64,000 nucleotides of DNA from Streptomyces fuscichromogenes. Its GTDB lineage: Bacteria > Actinomycetota > Actinomycetes > Streptomycetales > Streptomycetaceae. The stretch spans positions 124,001-188,000 of the forward strand of contig NZ_BMML01000021.1 of assembly GCF_014645815.1 (NCBI RefSeq). Direction: 5' to 3'. Each line of letters begins with the position of its first letter. The first letter of the stretch is position 1. The position numbers and the translations under genes are program-made. The notes beneath the pieces were generated by a model. That model was given only the letters and a program-made list of their open reading frames with translations, searched no databases and was not told the origin of the DNA. Positions 42,081 to 50,556 of this stretch are shown here, one piece after another.

Positions 42081-43778
42081 CTACGCCAGCCCGGGACCCC
42101 GCACCGGAATCGACGTGAACGTCGGAGCCGGAGCCGGATCCTGGAAGAAGTCGTTGCCCTTGTCGTCCACGACGACGAACGCCGGGAAGTCCTCGACCTC
42201 GATCTTCCAGACGGCCTCCATGCCGAGCTCCTCGTACTCGACGACCTCGACCTTCTTGATGCAGTCCTGGGCGAGACGCGCGGCAGGCCCGCCGATGGAG
42301 CCGAGGTAGAAGCCGCCGTGCGCGTCGCACGCGTCGGTGACCTGCTTGCTGCGGTTGCCCTTGGCGAGCATCACCTTGGAACCGCCCGCCGCCTGGAACT
42401 GCTCGACGTAGGAGTCCATCCGCCCGGCCGTGGTCGGACCGAAGGAACCGGACGCGTACCCCTCGGGGGTCTTGGCCGGGCCGGCGTAGTACACCGGGTG
42501 GTCCTTCAGGTACTGCGGCATCTCCTCACCCGCGTCCAGCCGCTCCTTGATCTTGGCGTGCGCGATGTCACGGGCGACGACCAGCGGGCCGGTGAGCGAG
42601 AGACGGGTCTTGACCGGGTACCTGGTCAACTCGGCGAGGATCTCGTCCATCGGCTGGTTGAGGTCGATGCGGACGACGTCGTCGCCGTCGGACTCCAGGT
42701 GCTCGTCCGTCGTCTCCGGCAGGAACCGCGCCGGGTCGGTCTCCAGCTGCTCCAGGAAGACGCCCTCGGCGGTGATCTTCGCGACGGCCTGCCGGTCGGC
42801 GGAGCAGGAGACGGCGATGGCGACCGGACAGGACGCGCCGTGCCGCGGCAGCCGGATCACCCGCACGTCGTGGCAGAAGTACTTGCCGCCGAACTGCGCG
42901 CCGATGCCGATCTTCTGGGTCAGCTCGAAGACCTTCTGCTCCAGGTCCTTGTCCCGGAAGCCGTGCCCGAGCTCCGAGCCCTCGGCGGGGATCTCGTCCA
43001 GGTAGTGCGCGGAAGCGTACTTGGCGGTCTTCAGCGCGTACTCGGCGCTCGTACCGCCCACCACGATCGCCAGGTGGTACGGCGGGCACGCGGCCGTCCC
43101 GAGCGAACGGATCCTGGCCTCCAGGAACTTCATCATGGAGGCCTCGTTCAGGACGGCCTTCGTCTCCTGGTACAGGAACGACTTGTTGGCGGAGCCGCCG
43201 CCCTTCGCCATGAAGAGGAACTTGTAGGCGCCGCCGTCGGTGGCGTACAGCTCGACCTGGGCCGGCAGGTTCGACCCGGTGTTCTTCTCGTCCCACATGG
43301 TGAGCGGAGCCATCTGCGAGTAGCGCAGGTTGAGCCGGGTGTAGGCGTCGAAGATGCCGTGCGAGAGGTGCTTCTCGTCCTCGCCCGAGGTGAGCACGTT
43401 CTGTCCGCGCTTGCCCATGACGATCGCCGTGCCGGTGTCCTGGCACATCGGCAGTACGCCGGCCGCCGCGATGTTCGCGTTCTTCAGCAGGTCGAGCGCG
43501 ACGAACTTGTCGTTGCCCGACGCCTCCGGGTCGTCGATGATCCGGCGGAGCTGTGCGAGGTGGGCCGGGCGCAGGTAGTGCTGGATGTCGTGGATCGCCT
43601 CCTCGGCGAGCTTGCGCAGCGCCTCCGGCTCCACCCTGAGGAACGTCCGCCCGTCCGGTCCCTCGACGGTGGACACACCCTCGGAGGTCACCAGCCGGTA
43701 CGGGGTGGTGTCCTCGCCCTGGGGGAGCAGATCGGTGTACGCGAACGCTGGGCGGGGCGGGGGGGAACTACTCGGCAT
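42081..43778 (-). CDS. Class I (iron-sulfur) fumarate hydratase
   Basis: A 565-residue oxygen-sensitive enzyme, FumA/FumB-like, that interconverts fumarate and malate with a [4Fe-4S] cluster. The alpha domain (about 30-330) holds the likely cluster Cys residues (PMCQDTG, AACPPYH and a third in the region before ASCPVAIAVS). The beta domain follows, with SLTGPLVVARDIAHAK and GSFGPTTAGRMDSYV. ATG 43778 begins just before the conserved part; the open frame upstream is noncoding. Confidence 0.94.
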   Translation of the reverse strand: MPSSSPPPRPAFAYTDLLPQGEDTTPYRLVTSEGVSTVEGPDGRTFLRVEPEALRKLAEEAIHDIQHYLRPAHLAQLRRIIDDPEASGNDKFVALDLLKNANIAAAGVLPMCQDTGTAIVMGKRGQNVLTSGEDEKHLSHGIFDAYTRLNLRYSQMAPLTMWDEKNTGSNLPAQVELYATDGGAYKFLFMAKGGGSANKSFLYQETKAVLNEASMMKFLEARIRSLGTAACPPYHLAIVVGGTSAEYALKTAKYASAHYLDEIPAEGSELGHGFRDKDLEQKVFELTQKIGIGAQFGGKYFCHDVRVIRLPRHGASCPVAIAVSCSADRQAVAKITAEGVFLEQLETDPARFLPETTDEHLESDGDDVVRIDLNQPMDEILAELTRYPVKTRLSLTGPLVVARDIAHAKIKERLDAGEEMPQYLKDHPVYYAGPAKTPEGYASGSFGPTTAGRMDSYVEQFQAAGGSKVMLAKGNRSKQVTDACDAHGGFYLGSIGGPAARLAQDCIKKVEVVEYEELGMEAVWKIEVEDFPAFVVVDDKGNDFFQDPAPAPTFTSIPVRGPGLA

Positions 43779-43958
43779 CTCAGCCCATTCCTCACTCTGA
43801 CGGACGGCCGCCCGCCGACGCTGGCGGGCGCTCTCCAGCGTAGAACCTGCCACTGACGGGGAGCCTGTGAGGTAAGGCTCAGTTCGGGGCCGTACGGGTT
43901 TTCCACAGGTCGCGACGAAGGGTAGTCGCGATCTATCGCGTTTCGGTACGCTGCTGCC

Positions 43959-44660
43959 GTGGACCTTCAGAAGCAGACCGTTCAGGAGCACGCCGGGGCA
44001 CCGGTCGCCGAGCTGCGCGCATCGGACGCCGACCGTGACCGCATCGCCGACATCCTGCGGGAGGCCCTCGCCGAGGGGCGCCTGACCGCGGACGAGCACG
44101 CCGAGCGCGTGGAGGGGGTGCTGAACGCCAAGACGGTGGGCGAGCTGGAGGTCTTCATACGGGACCTGCCCGCGGCCCACGCCCACCCGGCCGGCCCGGC
44201 CTACACCCCGGTGCCGCCCCGGCCGACGCCCGGCTCGATCCCCGTCGAGGCGGACAGCAACGTGGTGGCCGTCTTCAGCAGCGCCCGCCGCCGGGGGCGC
44301 TGGCGGGCCGGCCGCAGGCTGCACGCCTACGCGGTCTTCGGCTCCATCGAGATCGACCTCACCGAGGCGATCTTCGAGTACCAGCAGGTCGTCATCAAGG
44401 CGATCTCGGTCTTCGGCGACGTCCAGATCCGCGTCCCGGAGAACGTGTCGCTGCGCGGCACCGGCGGCGGCGTGCTGGGCAACTTCGAGGCGGACACACT
44501 GGATTCGGTCGACTCCGACGCGCCGGTCGTCTACATCGACGGGTGGGCCGTCCTCGGCAACGTGGAGGCGCGGCCCAAGCGCGGAAAGCTCATCGAGGAC
44601 ATCCTGGACCGGGTTCAGGACAAGGTCGACCGGAAGTTGCGCAAACACCTGGACCGTTGA
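43959..44660 (+). CDS. DUF1707 / cell-wall-active antibiotic response domain protein
   Basis: A 233-residue protein with an N-terminal DUF1707 motif (LRASDADRDRIADILREALAEGRLTADEHAERV) that recalls a SHOCT-like helix pair, a Pro-rich linker and a C-terminal LiaF-like beta solenoid (AVFGSIEIDLTEA, VFGDVQIRVPENV, AVLGNVEARP). Family members take part in envelope-stress responses. No membrane segment is visible, so it may act on the inner face. Confidence 0.82.
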   Translation: MDLQKQTVQEHAGAPVAELRASDADRDRIADILREALAEGRLTADEHAERVEGVLNAKTVGELEVFIRDLPAAHAHPAGPAYTPVPPRPTPGSIPVEADSNVVAVFSSARRRGRWRAGRRLHAYAVFGSIEIDLTEAIFEYQQVVIKAISVFGDVQIRVPENVSLRGTGGGVLGNFEADTLDSVDSDAPVVYIDGWAVLGNVEARPKRGKLIEDILDRVQDKVDRKLRKHLDR

Positions 44661-44813
44661 CGGTCGCGAATCACTCCTTGCCCAGCGGCCTCAGGGGTCG
44701 TGAACAAGCCGACGGGGTACGGCTGTTGAGGACGCTGTGCATAGGCCTGCGCACAGCGGGTAGGCCTTGCTGCATCGTCTCTCGCTCGCGAAGCCGTCGT
44801 CAGGAGTAGACCC

Positions 44814-45197
44814 GTGCTGCAACCGCCGCATTCGTCCCCGCAGGTAGCTGCCGTTCCGGCCCAGCGGGTGCCAGTGCGGGACAGGGACCAAGACGCCCCC
44901 TGGCACACCGAGGCGGTGTGCCGGCGCGACGAGGCAGGCCTGTTCTTCGCACCCTCCAAGGAGCCAACCGCCGCCCGGCTGTCCCGGGAGGAGGCGGCCA
45001 AGCGGGTCTGTGCCCGCTGCCCGGTGATGGTCGAGTGCCGCGAACACGCGCTGCTCCAGCCCGAGCCCTACGGCGTCTGGGGCGGCCTCACGGCAGCGGA
45101 ACGCCGTGTGGTCCTGGCCCGCCGCAGGCGCCGCGACATGGAACTGAAGAAGGCGGCGAGGGCGGCGGCCGCCAACCGCATAGCCCAGGCAGGCTGA
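44814..45197 (+). CDS. WhiB-family iron-sulfur regulator (Wbl)
   Basis: A 127-residue actinobacterial protein. Four Cys (36, 66, 69, 75; spacing C-x29-CxxC-x5-C) bind a [4Fe-4S] cluster, followed by the GVWGG turn and a basic tail (RRRRRRDMELKKAARAAAANR) for DNA or sigma-factor contact. Such proteins work with the principal sigma factor in development or stress. GTG 44814 has CAGGAG 7 bases before it. The exact Wbl paralogue cannot be told from sequence alone. Confidence 0.93.
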   Translation: MLQPPHSSPQVAAVPAQRVPVRDRDQDAPWHTEAVCRRDEAGLFFAPSKEPTAARLSREEAAKRVCARCPVMVECREHALLQPEPYGVWGGLTAAERRVVLARRRRRDMELKKAARAAAANRIAQAG

Positions 45198-45201
45198 CGA
45201 A

Positions 45202-45231
45202 AAGGCGCCCTCTCCGCACAGAGGGCGCCTT
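45202..45231 (+). terminator. Terminator after the WhiB-family gene
   Basis: Perfect 12-bp stem AAGGCGCCCTCT and complement with a 6-base loop, 5 bases after the stop. The TT at its end and the A run in front let it work in both directions. Confidence 0.8.
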
Positions 45232-45253
45232 CGTGCTGCCCTGGGGGGGCAAC

Positions 45254-45286
45254 GCGCCCCTCAAGGGGCGCGGGGAACTGCGCGAC
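45254..45286. repeat. Dispersed palindrome family A, copy 4
   Basis: GCGCCCCTCAAGGGGCGCGGGG-AACTGCGCGACC: one full arm with a shortened partner, between the WhiB-family terminator and the glpX stop. Confidence 0.75.
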
Positions 45287-45341
45287 CAGCCCCCGCGCAC
45301 CCGCAGCCGCGCACGACCGGCAGTCCCTCCTCCCCCGGGCG

Positions 45342-46379
45342 CTACTTCGCCTTGTCGAAATCGACCGTGCTGTAGGCGCGCAGCTTCCGCAGCCGGTGCT
45401 CGGAGTCGATCCGCCGCACCGTCCCCGACTTCGACCGCATCACGATGGACTCGGTCAGCGCGGTCTCCGACCGGTACCGCACGCCCCGCAGCAGCTCGCC
45501 GTCCGTGATGCCGGTGGCGACGAAGAACACGTTCTCCCCGGTCACCAGGTCCTCGGTGGTCAGGACCCGGTCCAGGTCGTGCCCGGCGTCGAGCGCCCGC
45601 TGCCGCTCCTCGTCGTCCTTGGGCCACAGCTTGCCCTGGATGGTCCCGCCCAGGCACTTCACCGCGCACGCCGAGATGATGCCCTCGGGCGTGCCGCCGA
45701 TCCCGAGCAGCATGTCGACGCCGGTGCCCTCGCGCAGCGCGTAGATCGACCCGGCGACGTCACCGTCGGAGATCAGCTTGATGCGCGCGCCGGCCTCCCG
45801 GATCTCCTTGATGATCCCTTCGTGCCGCGGCCGGTCGAGGATGACGACGGTCACGTCCTCCGGCGTGGCCCGCTTCGCCTTGGCGACCCGCCGGATGTTG
45901 ACGGAGACGGGCGCGTTGATGTCGACGAAGTCCGCCGCCTCCGGGCCCGTGACCAGCTTGTCCATGTAGAAGACGGCGGACGGGTCGAACATGGCCCCGC
46001 GCTCGGCCGCGGCCAGCACGGCGATCGCGTTGGGCATGCCCTTCGCGGTCAGCGTCGTCCCGTCGATCGGGTCGACGGCGATGTCGACCTCGGGTCCGGT
46101 GCCGTCACCGATGCGCTCCCCGTTGAAGAGCATCGGGGCCTCGTCCTTCTCGCCCTCGCCGATGACGACCACGCCGTTCATCGACACGGTGGAGACGAGG
46201 GTCCGCATCGCGCGCACCGCGGCGCCGTCGGCGCCGTTCTTGTCGCCGCGGCCCACCCAGCGTCCCGCGGCCATCGCGGCGGCTTCGGTCACCCGGACGA
46301 GCTCCAGGGCGAGGTTGCGGTCGGGGGCTTCGGAGGGGACATCGAGCTCGGACGGCAGGTGATGATGATTCTCGGTCAT
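45342..46379 (-). CDS. glpX: Class II fructose-1,6-bisphosphatase GlpX
   Basis: A 345-residue metal-dependent phosphatase that makes fructose 6-phosphate in gluconeogenesis. Signature segments are GRGDKNGADGAAVRAMR, VIGEGEKDEAPML, AVDPIDGTTLTAKG and GIGGTPEGIISACA. Length is normal. ATG 46379 begins the conserved region. The DUF4245 gene is divergent from it, as in other Streptomyces. Confidence 0.96.
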   Translation of the reverse strand: MTENHHHLPSELDVPSEAPDRNLALELVRVTEAAAMAAGRWVGRGDKNGADGAAVRAMRTLVSTVSMNGVVVIGEGEKDEAPMLFNGERIGDGTGPEVDIAVDPIDGTTLTAKGMPNAIAVLAAAERGAMFDPSAVFYMDKLVTGPEAADFVDINAPVSVNIRRVAKAKRATPEDVTVVILDRPRHEGIIKEIREAGARIKLISDGDVAGSIYALREGTGVDMLLGIGGTPEGIISACAVKCLGGTIQGKLWPKDDEERQRALDAGHDLDRVLTTEDLVTGENVFFVATGITDGELLRGVRYRSETALTESIVMRSKSGTVRRIDSEHRLRKLRAYSTVDFDKAK

Positions 46380-46505
46380 CGGAGCGCACCTTTCTGATAC
46401 GACGACGGCCGGATGAGGGTTTCCCGTCGACTCTATCGCCAGGCTGACAAAATGAGCAGGGGACCCCACGGATGAGCGCAGCGGGCACCTGCGACGATAG
46501 GGGAC

Positions 46506-47030
46506 GTGGCAGGCACGAACGGCAAGCAGAAGACGGTCCGGGACATGATTCTCTCCCTGGCCCTGATCGGTCTCGCGGCGGGCTTCATCTACTTCCTGGT
46601 CCCGCACGACGATCACGCTCCCGACCTCCCGAGGGTGGACTACCGGGTCGAGCTGCTGACGGCACGACGCGCGGCGAGTTACCCGGTGGCGGCGCCCGAG
46701 GGCCTGTCCGGCGGCTGGAAGGCCACCTCGGTCCGCTTCCAGGGCGAGGACGGGGACCGCTGGCACCTCGGCTACCAGACCCCCGACGGTCAGTACGTCC
46801 AGATCGAGCAGTCCACTCAGAAGCGCGCGGACTTCATCGACGACGCCAGCCAGGGTGCGTCGGCCACGAAGACGACCGAGAAGATCGGCGACCGCACCTG
46901 GACGCACTACACGGGCGGCCGCTACGACGCGCTGGTGCTGGACGGCACCTCCGGCTCGACCACGGTGGTGGCCGGCACGGCCTCCTTCACCCAGCTGACG
47001 AAGATGGCGGCGGCGCTGAAGATGTCCTGA
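46506..47030 (+). CDS. DUF4245 membrane-anchored protein
   Basis: A 174-residue protein with one N-terminal membrane helix (about 13-32, MILSLALIGLAAGFIYFLV) and an outside domain with the DUF4245 pattern (WKATSVRFQGEDGDRWHLGYQTPDGQYVQIEQS). Function unknown; it is often beside glpX in actinobacteria. GTG start with a weak ribosome site. Confidence 0.82.
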   Translation: MAGTNGKQKTVRDMILSLALIGLAAGFIYFLVPHDDHAPDLPRVDYRVELLTARRAASYPVAAPEGLSGGWKATSVRFQGEDGDRWHLGYQTPDGQYVQIEQSTQKRADFIDDASQGASATKTTEKIGDRTWTHYTGGRYDALVLDGTSGSTTVVAGTASFTQLTKMAAALKMS

Positions 47031-47050
47031 CGCGCGCGTCGCGAGGCGAA

Positions 47051-47084
47051 CACGAGAGGCCCCCGACGCCGGGGGCCTCTCGTG
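47051..47084. terminator. Bidirectional terminator between DUF4245 and nitroreductase genes
   Basis: A 15-bp perfect stem (CACGAGAGGCCCCCG and complement) with a 4-base loop between convergent genes. Confidence 0.8.
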
Positions 47085-47134
47085 GCTCTGCCTGAGCTCC
47101 GCGGCGCACTCCGCGGCGAGCTGTGCGGCGTGGC

Positions 47135-47725
47135 TCAGACGGTCGTGACGACGTCGTCGTAGGCCAGGCGCGGGCCGCGCGGGAACCAGGCGTCCGGGCC
47201 CGGCCTGCCGATGTTGACGACGGCGAACGGGGTGTGGTCGTCGTCCAGGAACTCCTTCTGGACGCCCGCGAAGTCGACGCCGGTCATCGGGCCGGCGGCG
47301 AGACCGGCGGCGCGGATGCCGATGATGAAGTAGGCGGCCTGGAGGGCGGCGTTCAGGGCCGCGCTGCCCTCACGCACCGCGCGGTCGCCGAAGACCGCGT
47401 CCTTGGCCTGCGGGAAGTGCGGGAAGAGCTCCGGCAGCTCCTCGTGGAACTCGTTGTCCGCGGCGAGGATCGCGACCAGCGGGGCGGTGGCGGTCTTCTT
47501 CTGGTTGCCCTCGGACATGTGCCGGACCAGGCGCTCACGGGCCTCGGGGGAGCGGACCAGGACCACGCGCAGCGGCGACTGGTTCATGGAGGTCGGACCG
47601 AACTTGATCAGGTCGTAGATCGCCTGCACCTGCTCGTCGGTCACCGGCTCGTCGGTGAAGGTGTTGGCGGTGCGGGCCTCGCGGAACAGCAGGTCCTGAG
47701 CGGTGGGGTCGAGAACGAGAGACAT
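47135..47725 (-). CDS. Nitroreductase-family protein, RutE/HadB-like
   Basis: A 196-residue FMN-dependent oxidoreductase. The RutE-type signatures are LFREARTANTF, YDLIKFGPTSMNQSPLRVVLV and GPMTGVDFAGVQKEF. The RutE branch reduces malonic semialdehyde to 3-hydroxypropionate, but no other pyrimidine-degradation gene is nearby, so the physiological substrate is open. AGGAAG precedes the ATG. Confidence 0.87.
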   Translation of the reverse strand: MSLVLDPTAQDLLFREARTANTFTDEPVTDEQVQAIYDLIKFGPTSMNQSPLRVVLVRSPEARERLVRHMSEGNQKKTATAPLVAILAADNEFHEELPELFPHFPQAKDAVFGDRAVREGSAALNAALQAAYFIIGIRAAGLAAGPMTGVDFAGVQKEFLDDDHTPFAVVNIGRPGPDAWFPRGPRLAYDDVVTTV

Positions 47726-47866
47726 CTTGAACTTCCTAGAGGTCGCGTCGCGATACACATCCGGACCATGGTCCGGATAGGTTGACGGCACGACCATACG
47801 CGCGACGAGATTCAACATTCAACAAAAACCGGACCGTGGTGATCCGCCTCACACGGGCGGCGTTCC

Positions 47867-48103
47867 TCAGCCCTCTCCCGCCTCCTCTTCTTCCTCCTCC
47901 TCGGTGAGCGCGGCGTCCAGCCGGGCCCGCGCCCCCTCCAGCCATCGCCGGCACACCTTGGCCAGCTCCTCGCCCCGCTCCCAGAGCGCGAGGGACTCCT
48001 CGAGACTCGTTCCGCCCGCCTCCAGCCGCCGCACCGTCTCGATCAGCTCGTCCCGCGCCTGCTCGTAGGAGAGCGTCTCCTCCGTCTTGCCGCTCATGCT
48101 CAT
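47867..48103 (-). CDS. xseB: Exodeoxyribonuclease VII small subunit XseB
   Basis: A 78-residue helical protein with the XseB core LSYEQARDELIETVRRLEAGGTSLEESLALWERGEELAKVCRRWL. It binds several per XseA subunit. The C-terminus is a Glu run (EEEEEEE). GAGAGG precedes ATG 48103. It follows xseA on the same strand by 36 bases. Confidence 0.93.
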   Translation of the reverse strand: MSMSGKTEETLSYEQARDELIETVRRLEAGGTSLEESLALWERGEELAKVCRRWLEGARARLDAALTEEEEEEEAGEG

Positions 48104-48139
48104 GCGCCCACCTCTCTCATCCGCCCGTACGACATGGCT

Positions 48140-49348
48140 CTAGCCGTCCACCCGCACCGTGAACTCCCCGTCCGCGACCCGCGCCCGCAACGCCTCGCCC
48201 GGCCCGACGTCCTCCGGGTGCCGCACCACATGGCCGTCGCCCTTCTGCAGCACGGCGTAACCGCGCCGCAGCGTGGCGGCGGGGGAGAGGGCCACCACGC
48301 GTGCGTGCGTGTGCGTCAGCTCGGAGTCGGCACGGTCGAGCAGATGCCCGAGCGTGCGCCGTGAACGGTCGACCAGCGCGGCGACGTGATCGGCCCGCTC
48401 GTCGACCATCCGGTGCGGATCCTCCATGGCCGGCCGCGCGAGCGCCTGCGCCAGCCCCCGCTCCTCCCGCGCCACGAGCCCGTCGACACACCGCCGGGCC
48501 CGGTCCCGCAGCATCCGCACCCGCTCCAGCTCCTCACCCACATCCGGTACGACCTTCTTCGCGGCGTCGGTGGGGGTGGACGCGCGCAGGTCGGCGACGT
48601 GGTCGAGCAGCGGATTGTCGGGTTCGTGCCCGATGGCGGACACCACGGGCGTACGACACCCGGCGACCGCCCGTACCAACTGCTCGTCGGAGAACGGCAG
48701 CAGATCCTCCACGCTGCCGCCACCGCGGGCGACGATGATCACATCCACCTCCTCGATCGCGTCGAGCTCCTTCACGGCCTGCACGACCTGCGGCACCGCG
48801 TGCACGCCCTGCACCGGCACGTTCCGCACCTCGAACCGCACCGCCGGCCACCGGCGCCGGGCGTTCTCCAGCACGTCCCGCTCGGCCGCCGAGGCCCGCC
48901 CGCACACCAGCCCGATCAACTGCGGCAGGAACGGCAACGGCTTCTTCCGCGCGGCGGCGAACAGCCCCTCGGCGGTCAGCGCCTTCTTGAGCATCTCCAG
49001 CCGGGCCAGCAGCTCCCCGACCCCGACCGGCCTTATCTCGGCGGCCCGCAGGGACAGCTGCCCACGCGGCGCGTACCACTCCGGTTTCGCGTGGACGACG
49101 ACCCGGGCCCCCTCGCCGACCACGTCGGCGACGGCGTCGAACACCTGCCGATAACAGGTGACGCCGATCGAGATGTCGTGCGAGGGGTCCCGCAACGTCA
49201 GGAACACGACACCTGCCCCCGGCCGCCGCGAGAGCTGCGTGATCTGCCCCTCGACCCAGACGGCCCCGAGCCGGTCGATCCACCCCCCGATCAGCCGCGA
49301 GACCTCCCCCACCGGAACGGGGGCCTCGGCGGACGTGTTCATAGCCAT
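48140..49348 (-). CDS. xseA: Exodeoxyribonuclease VII large subunit XseA
   Basis: A 402-residue nuclease subunit that degrades single-stranded DNA to oligonucleotides in repair. An N-terminal OB fold (about 10-110, WVEGQITQLSRRPG) binds DNA. The catalytic domain holds VIIVARGGGSVEDLLPF, SAIGHEPDNPLLDHVADLRASTPTDAA and the C-terminal RGYAVLQK. ATG 49348 or 49342 is possible. Confidence 0.94.
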   Translation of the reverse strand: MAMNTSAEAPVPVGEVSRLIGGWIDRLGAVWVEGQITQLSRRPGAGVVFLTLRDPSHDISIGVTCYRQVFDAVADVVGEGARVVVHAKPEWYAPRGQLSLRAAEIRPVGVGELLARLEMLKKALTAEGLFAAARKKPLPFLPQLIGLVCGRASAAERDVLENARRRWPAVRFEVRNVPVQGVHAVPQVVQAVKELDAIEEVDVIIVARGGGSVEDLLPFSDEQLVRAVAGCRTPVVSAIGHEPDNPLLDHVADLRASTPTDAAKKVVPDVGEELERVRMLRDRARRCVDGLVAREERGLAQALARPAMEDPHRMVDERADHVAALVDRSRRTLGHLLDRADSELTHTHARVVALSPAATLRRGYAVLQKGDGHVVRHPEDVGPGEALRARVADGEFTVRVDG

Positions 49349-49390
49349 GCGGCGAGACTAACGGCGCGCACTGACAGGACCGCCACTCAC

Positions 49391-49450
49391 CAGCCCGTCC
49401 GGCGTTCGAGGACGAGGCCGTCCAGTCCGAAGCGGGGGTCCGGGGGCGGC
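49391..49450. repeat. Dispersed repeat family B, single copy 3
   Basis: CAGCCCGTCCGGCGTTCGAG-GACGAGGCCGTCCAGTCCGAA followed by GCGGGGGTCCGGGGGCGGC. It ends about 25 bases before the ispH start and separates it from divergent xseA. Confidence 0.85.
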
Positions 49451-49475
49451 ATGACGCGGCCTTACGATGGGTGCC

Positions 49476-50480
49476 ATGACCGCTTCGCCTGGCCGCCGTG
49501 TCCTGCTCGCCGCCCCCCGTGGCTACTGCGCGGGTGTGGACCGCGCCGTGATCGCCGTCGAGAAGGCCCTGGAGCAGTACGGGGCCCCGATCTATGTCCG
49601 GCACGAGATCGTCCACAACAAGTACGTCGTGCAGACCCTGGAGAGGAAGGGCGCGATCTTCGTCGAGCGGACCGAGGAGGTCCCGCCGGGGAACATCGTG
49701 ATGTTCTCCGCGCACGGCGTCGCCCCCGTCGTCCACGAGGAGGCCGAGCGCGGCCGCCTCGCCACCATCGACGCCACCTGCCCGCTGGTCACCAAGGTCC
49801 ACAAGGAAGCCGTCCGCTTCGCGAACGACGACTACGACATCCTCCTGATCGGCCACGAGGGCCACGAGGAGGTCATCGGCACCTCCGGCGAGGCCCCCGA
49901 CCACATCCAGCTGGTCGACGGCCCGGCGGACGTCGCCAAGGTCGAGGTCCGCGACGAGTCCAAGGTCGTCTGGCTCTCCCAGACCACCCTCTCCGTGGAC
50001 GAGACGATGGAGACCGTCGACGCCCTGAAGGAGAAGTTCCCGCAGCTGATCTCCCCGCCCAGCGACGACATCTGCTACGCCACGCAGAACCGCCAGCTCG
50101 CCGTGAAGCAGATGGGCGCCGAGGCCGAGCTGGTCATCGTGGTCGGCTCCCGCAACTCCTCCAACTCCAAGCGGCTGGTGGAGGTCGCCAAGCTGGCCGG
50201 CTCCCGCGACGCCTACCTGGTCGACTTCGCGAGCGAGATCGACGAGGCATGGCTGGAGGGCGTGACGACCGTCGGCGTCACCTCCGGCGCCTCCGTACCC
50301 GAGGTGCTGGTCGAGCAGGTCCTGGAGTGGCTCGCCGAGCGCGGCTACGGCGACGTCGAGATCGTCAAGGCGGCCGAGGAGTCCATCGTCTTCTCGCTCC
50401 CCAAGGAACTCCGCCGTGACCTGCGCGAAGAGGCCGCCACCCTGGTCGCCGAGCGCGGCGGCAGCGGCGCCGGGGCATGA
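49476..50480 (+). CDS. ispH: 4-hydroxy-3-methylbut-2-enyl diphosphate reductase IspH
   Basis: A 334-residue iron-sulfur enzyme of the last step of the MEP pathway, making IPP and DMAPP. The three cluster Cys lie in PRGYCAGVDRAV, DATCPLVTKVHKE and DDICYATQNRQ. Also intact are HEIVHNKYVV and VGSRNSSNSKRLVEVA. ATG 49476 begins just before the conserved strand. Confidence 0.96.
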   Translation: MTASPGRRVLLAAPRGYCAGVDRAVIAVEKALEQYGAPIYVRHEIVHNKYVVQTLERKGAIFVERTEEVPPGNIVMFSAHGVAPVVHEEAERGRLATIDATCPLVTKVHKEAVRFANDDYDILLIGHEGHEEVIGTSGEAPDHIQLVDGPADVAKVEVRDESKVVWLSQTTLSVDETMETVDALKEKFPQLISPPSDDICYATQNRQLAVKQMGAEAELVIVVGSRNSSNSKRLVEVAKLAGSRDAYLVDFASEIDEAWLEGVTTVGVTSGASVPEVLVEQVLEWLAERGYGDVEIVKAAEESIVFSLPKELRRDLREEAATLVAERGGSGAGA

Positions 50481-50556
50481 GGTCCGTCCGTACGACGGTG
50501 TGACCGCGGCGCCGTCCGACGTCGTGACTGTCAGTCGTACGACGTAACGTGGAGCC

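Noticed and set aside
42081..44648. 855-codon version of the class I fumarase
   Set aside because: The extra N-terminal codons overlap the DUF1707 gene on the other strand and have no homology; ATG 43778 gives the normal protein.
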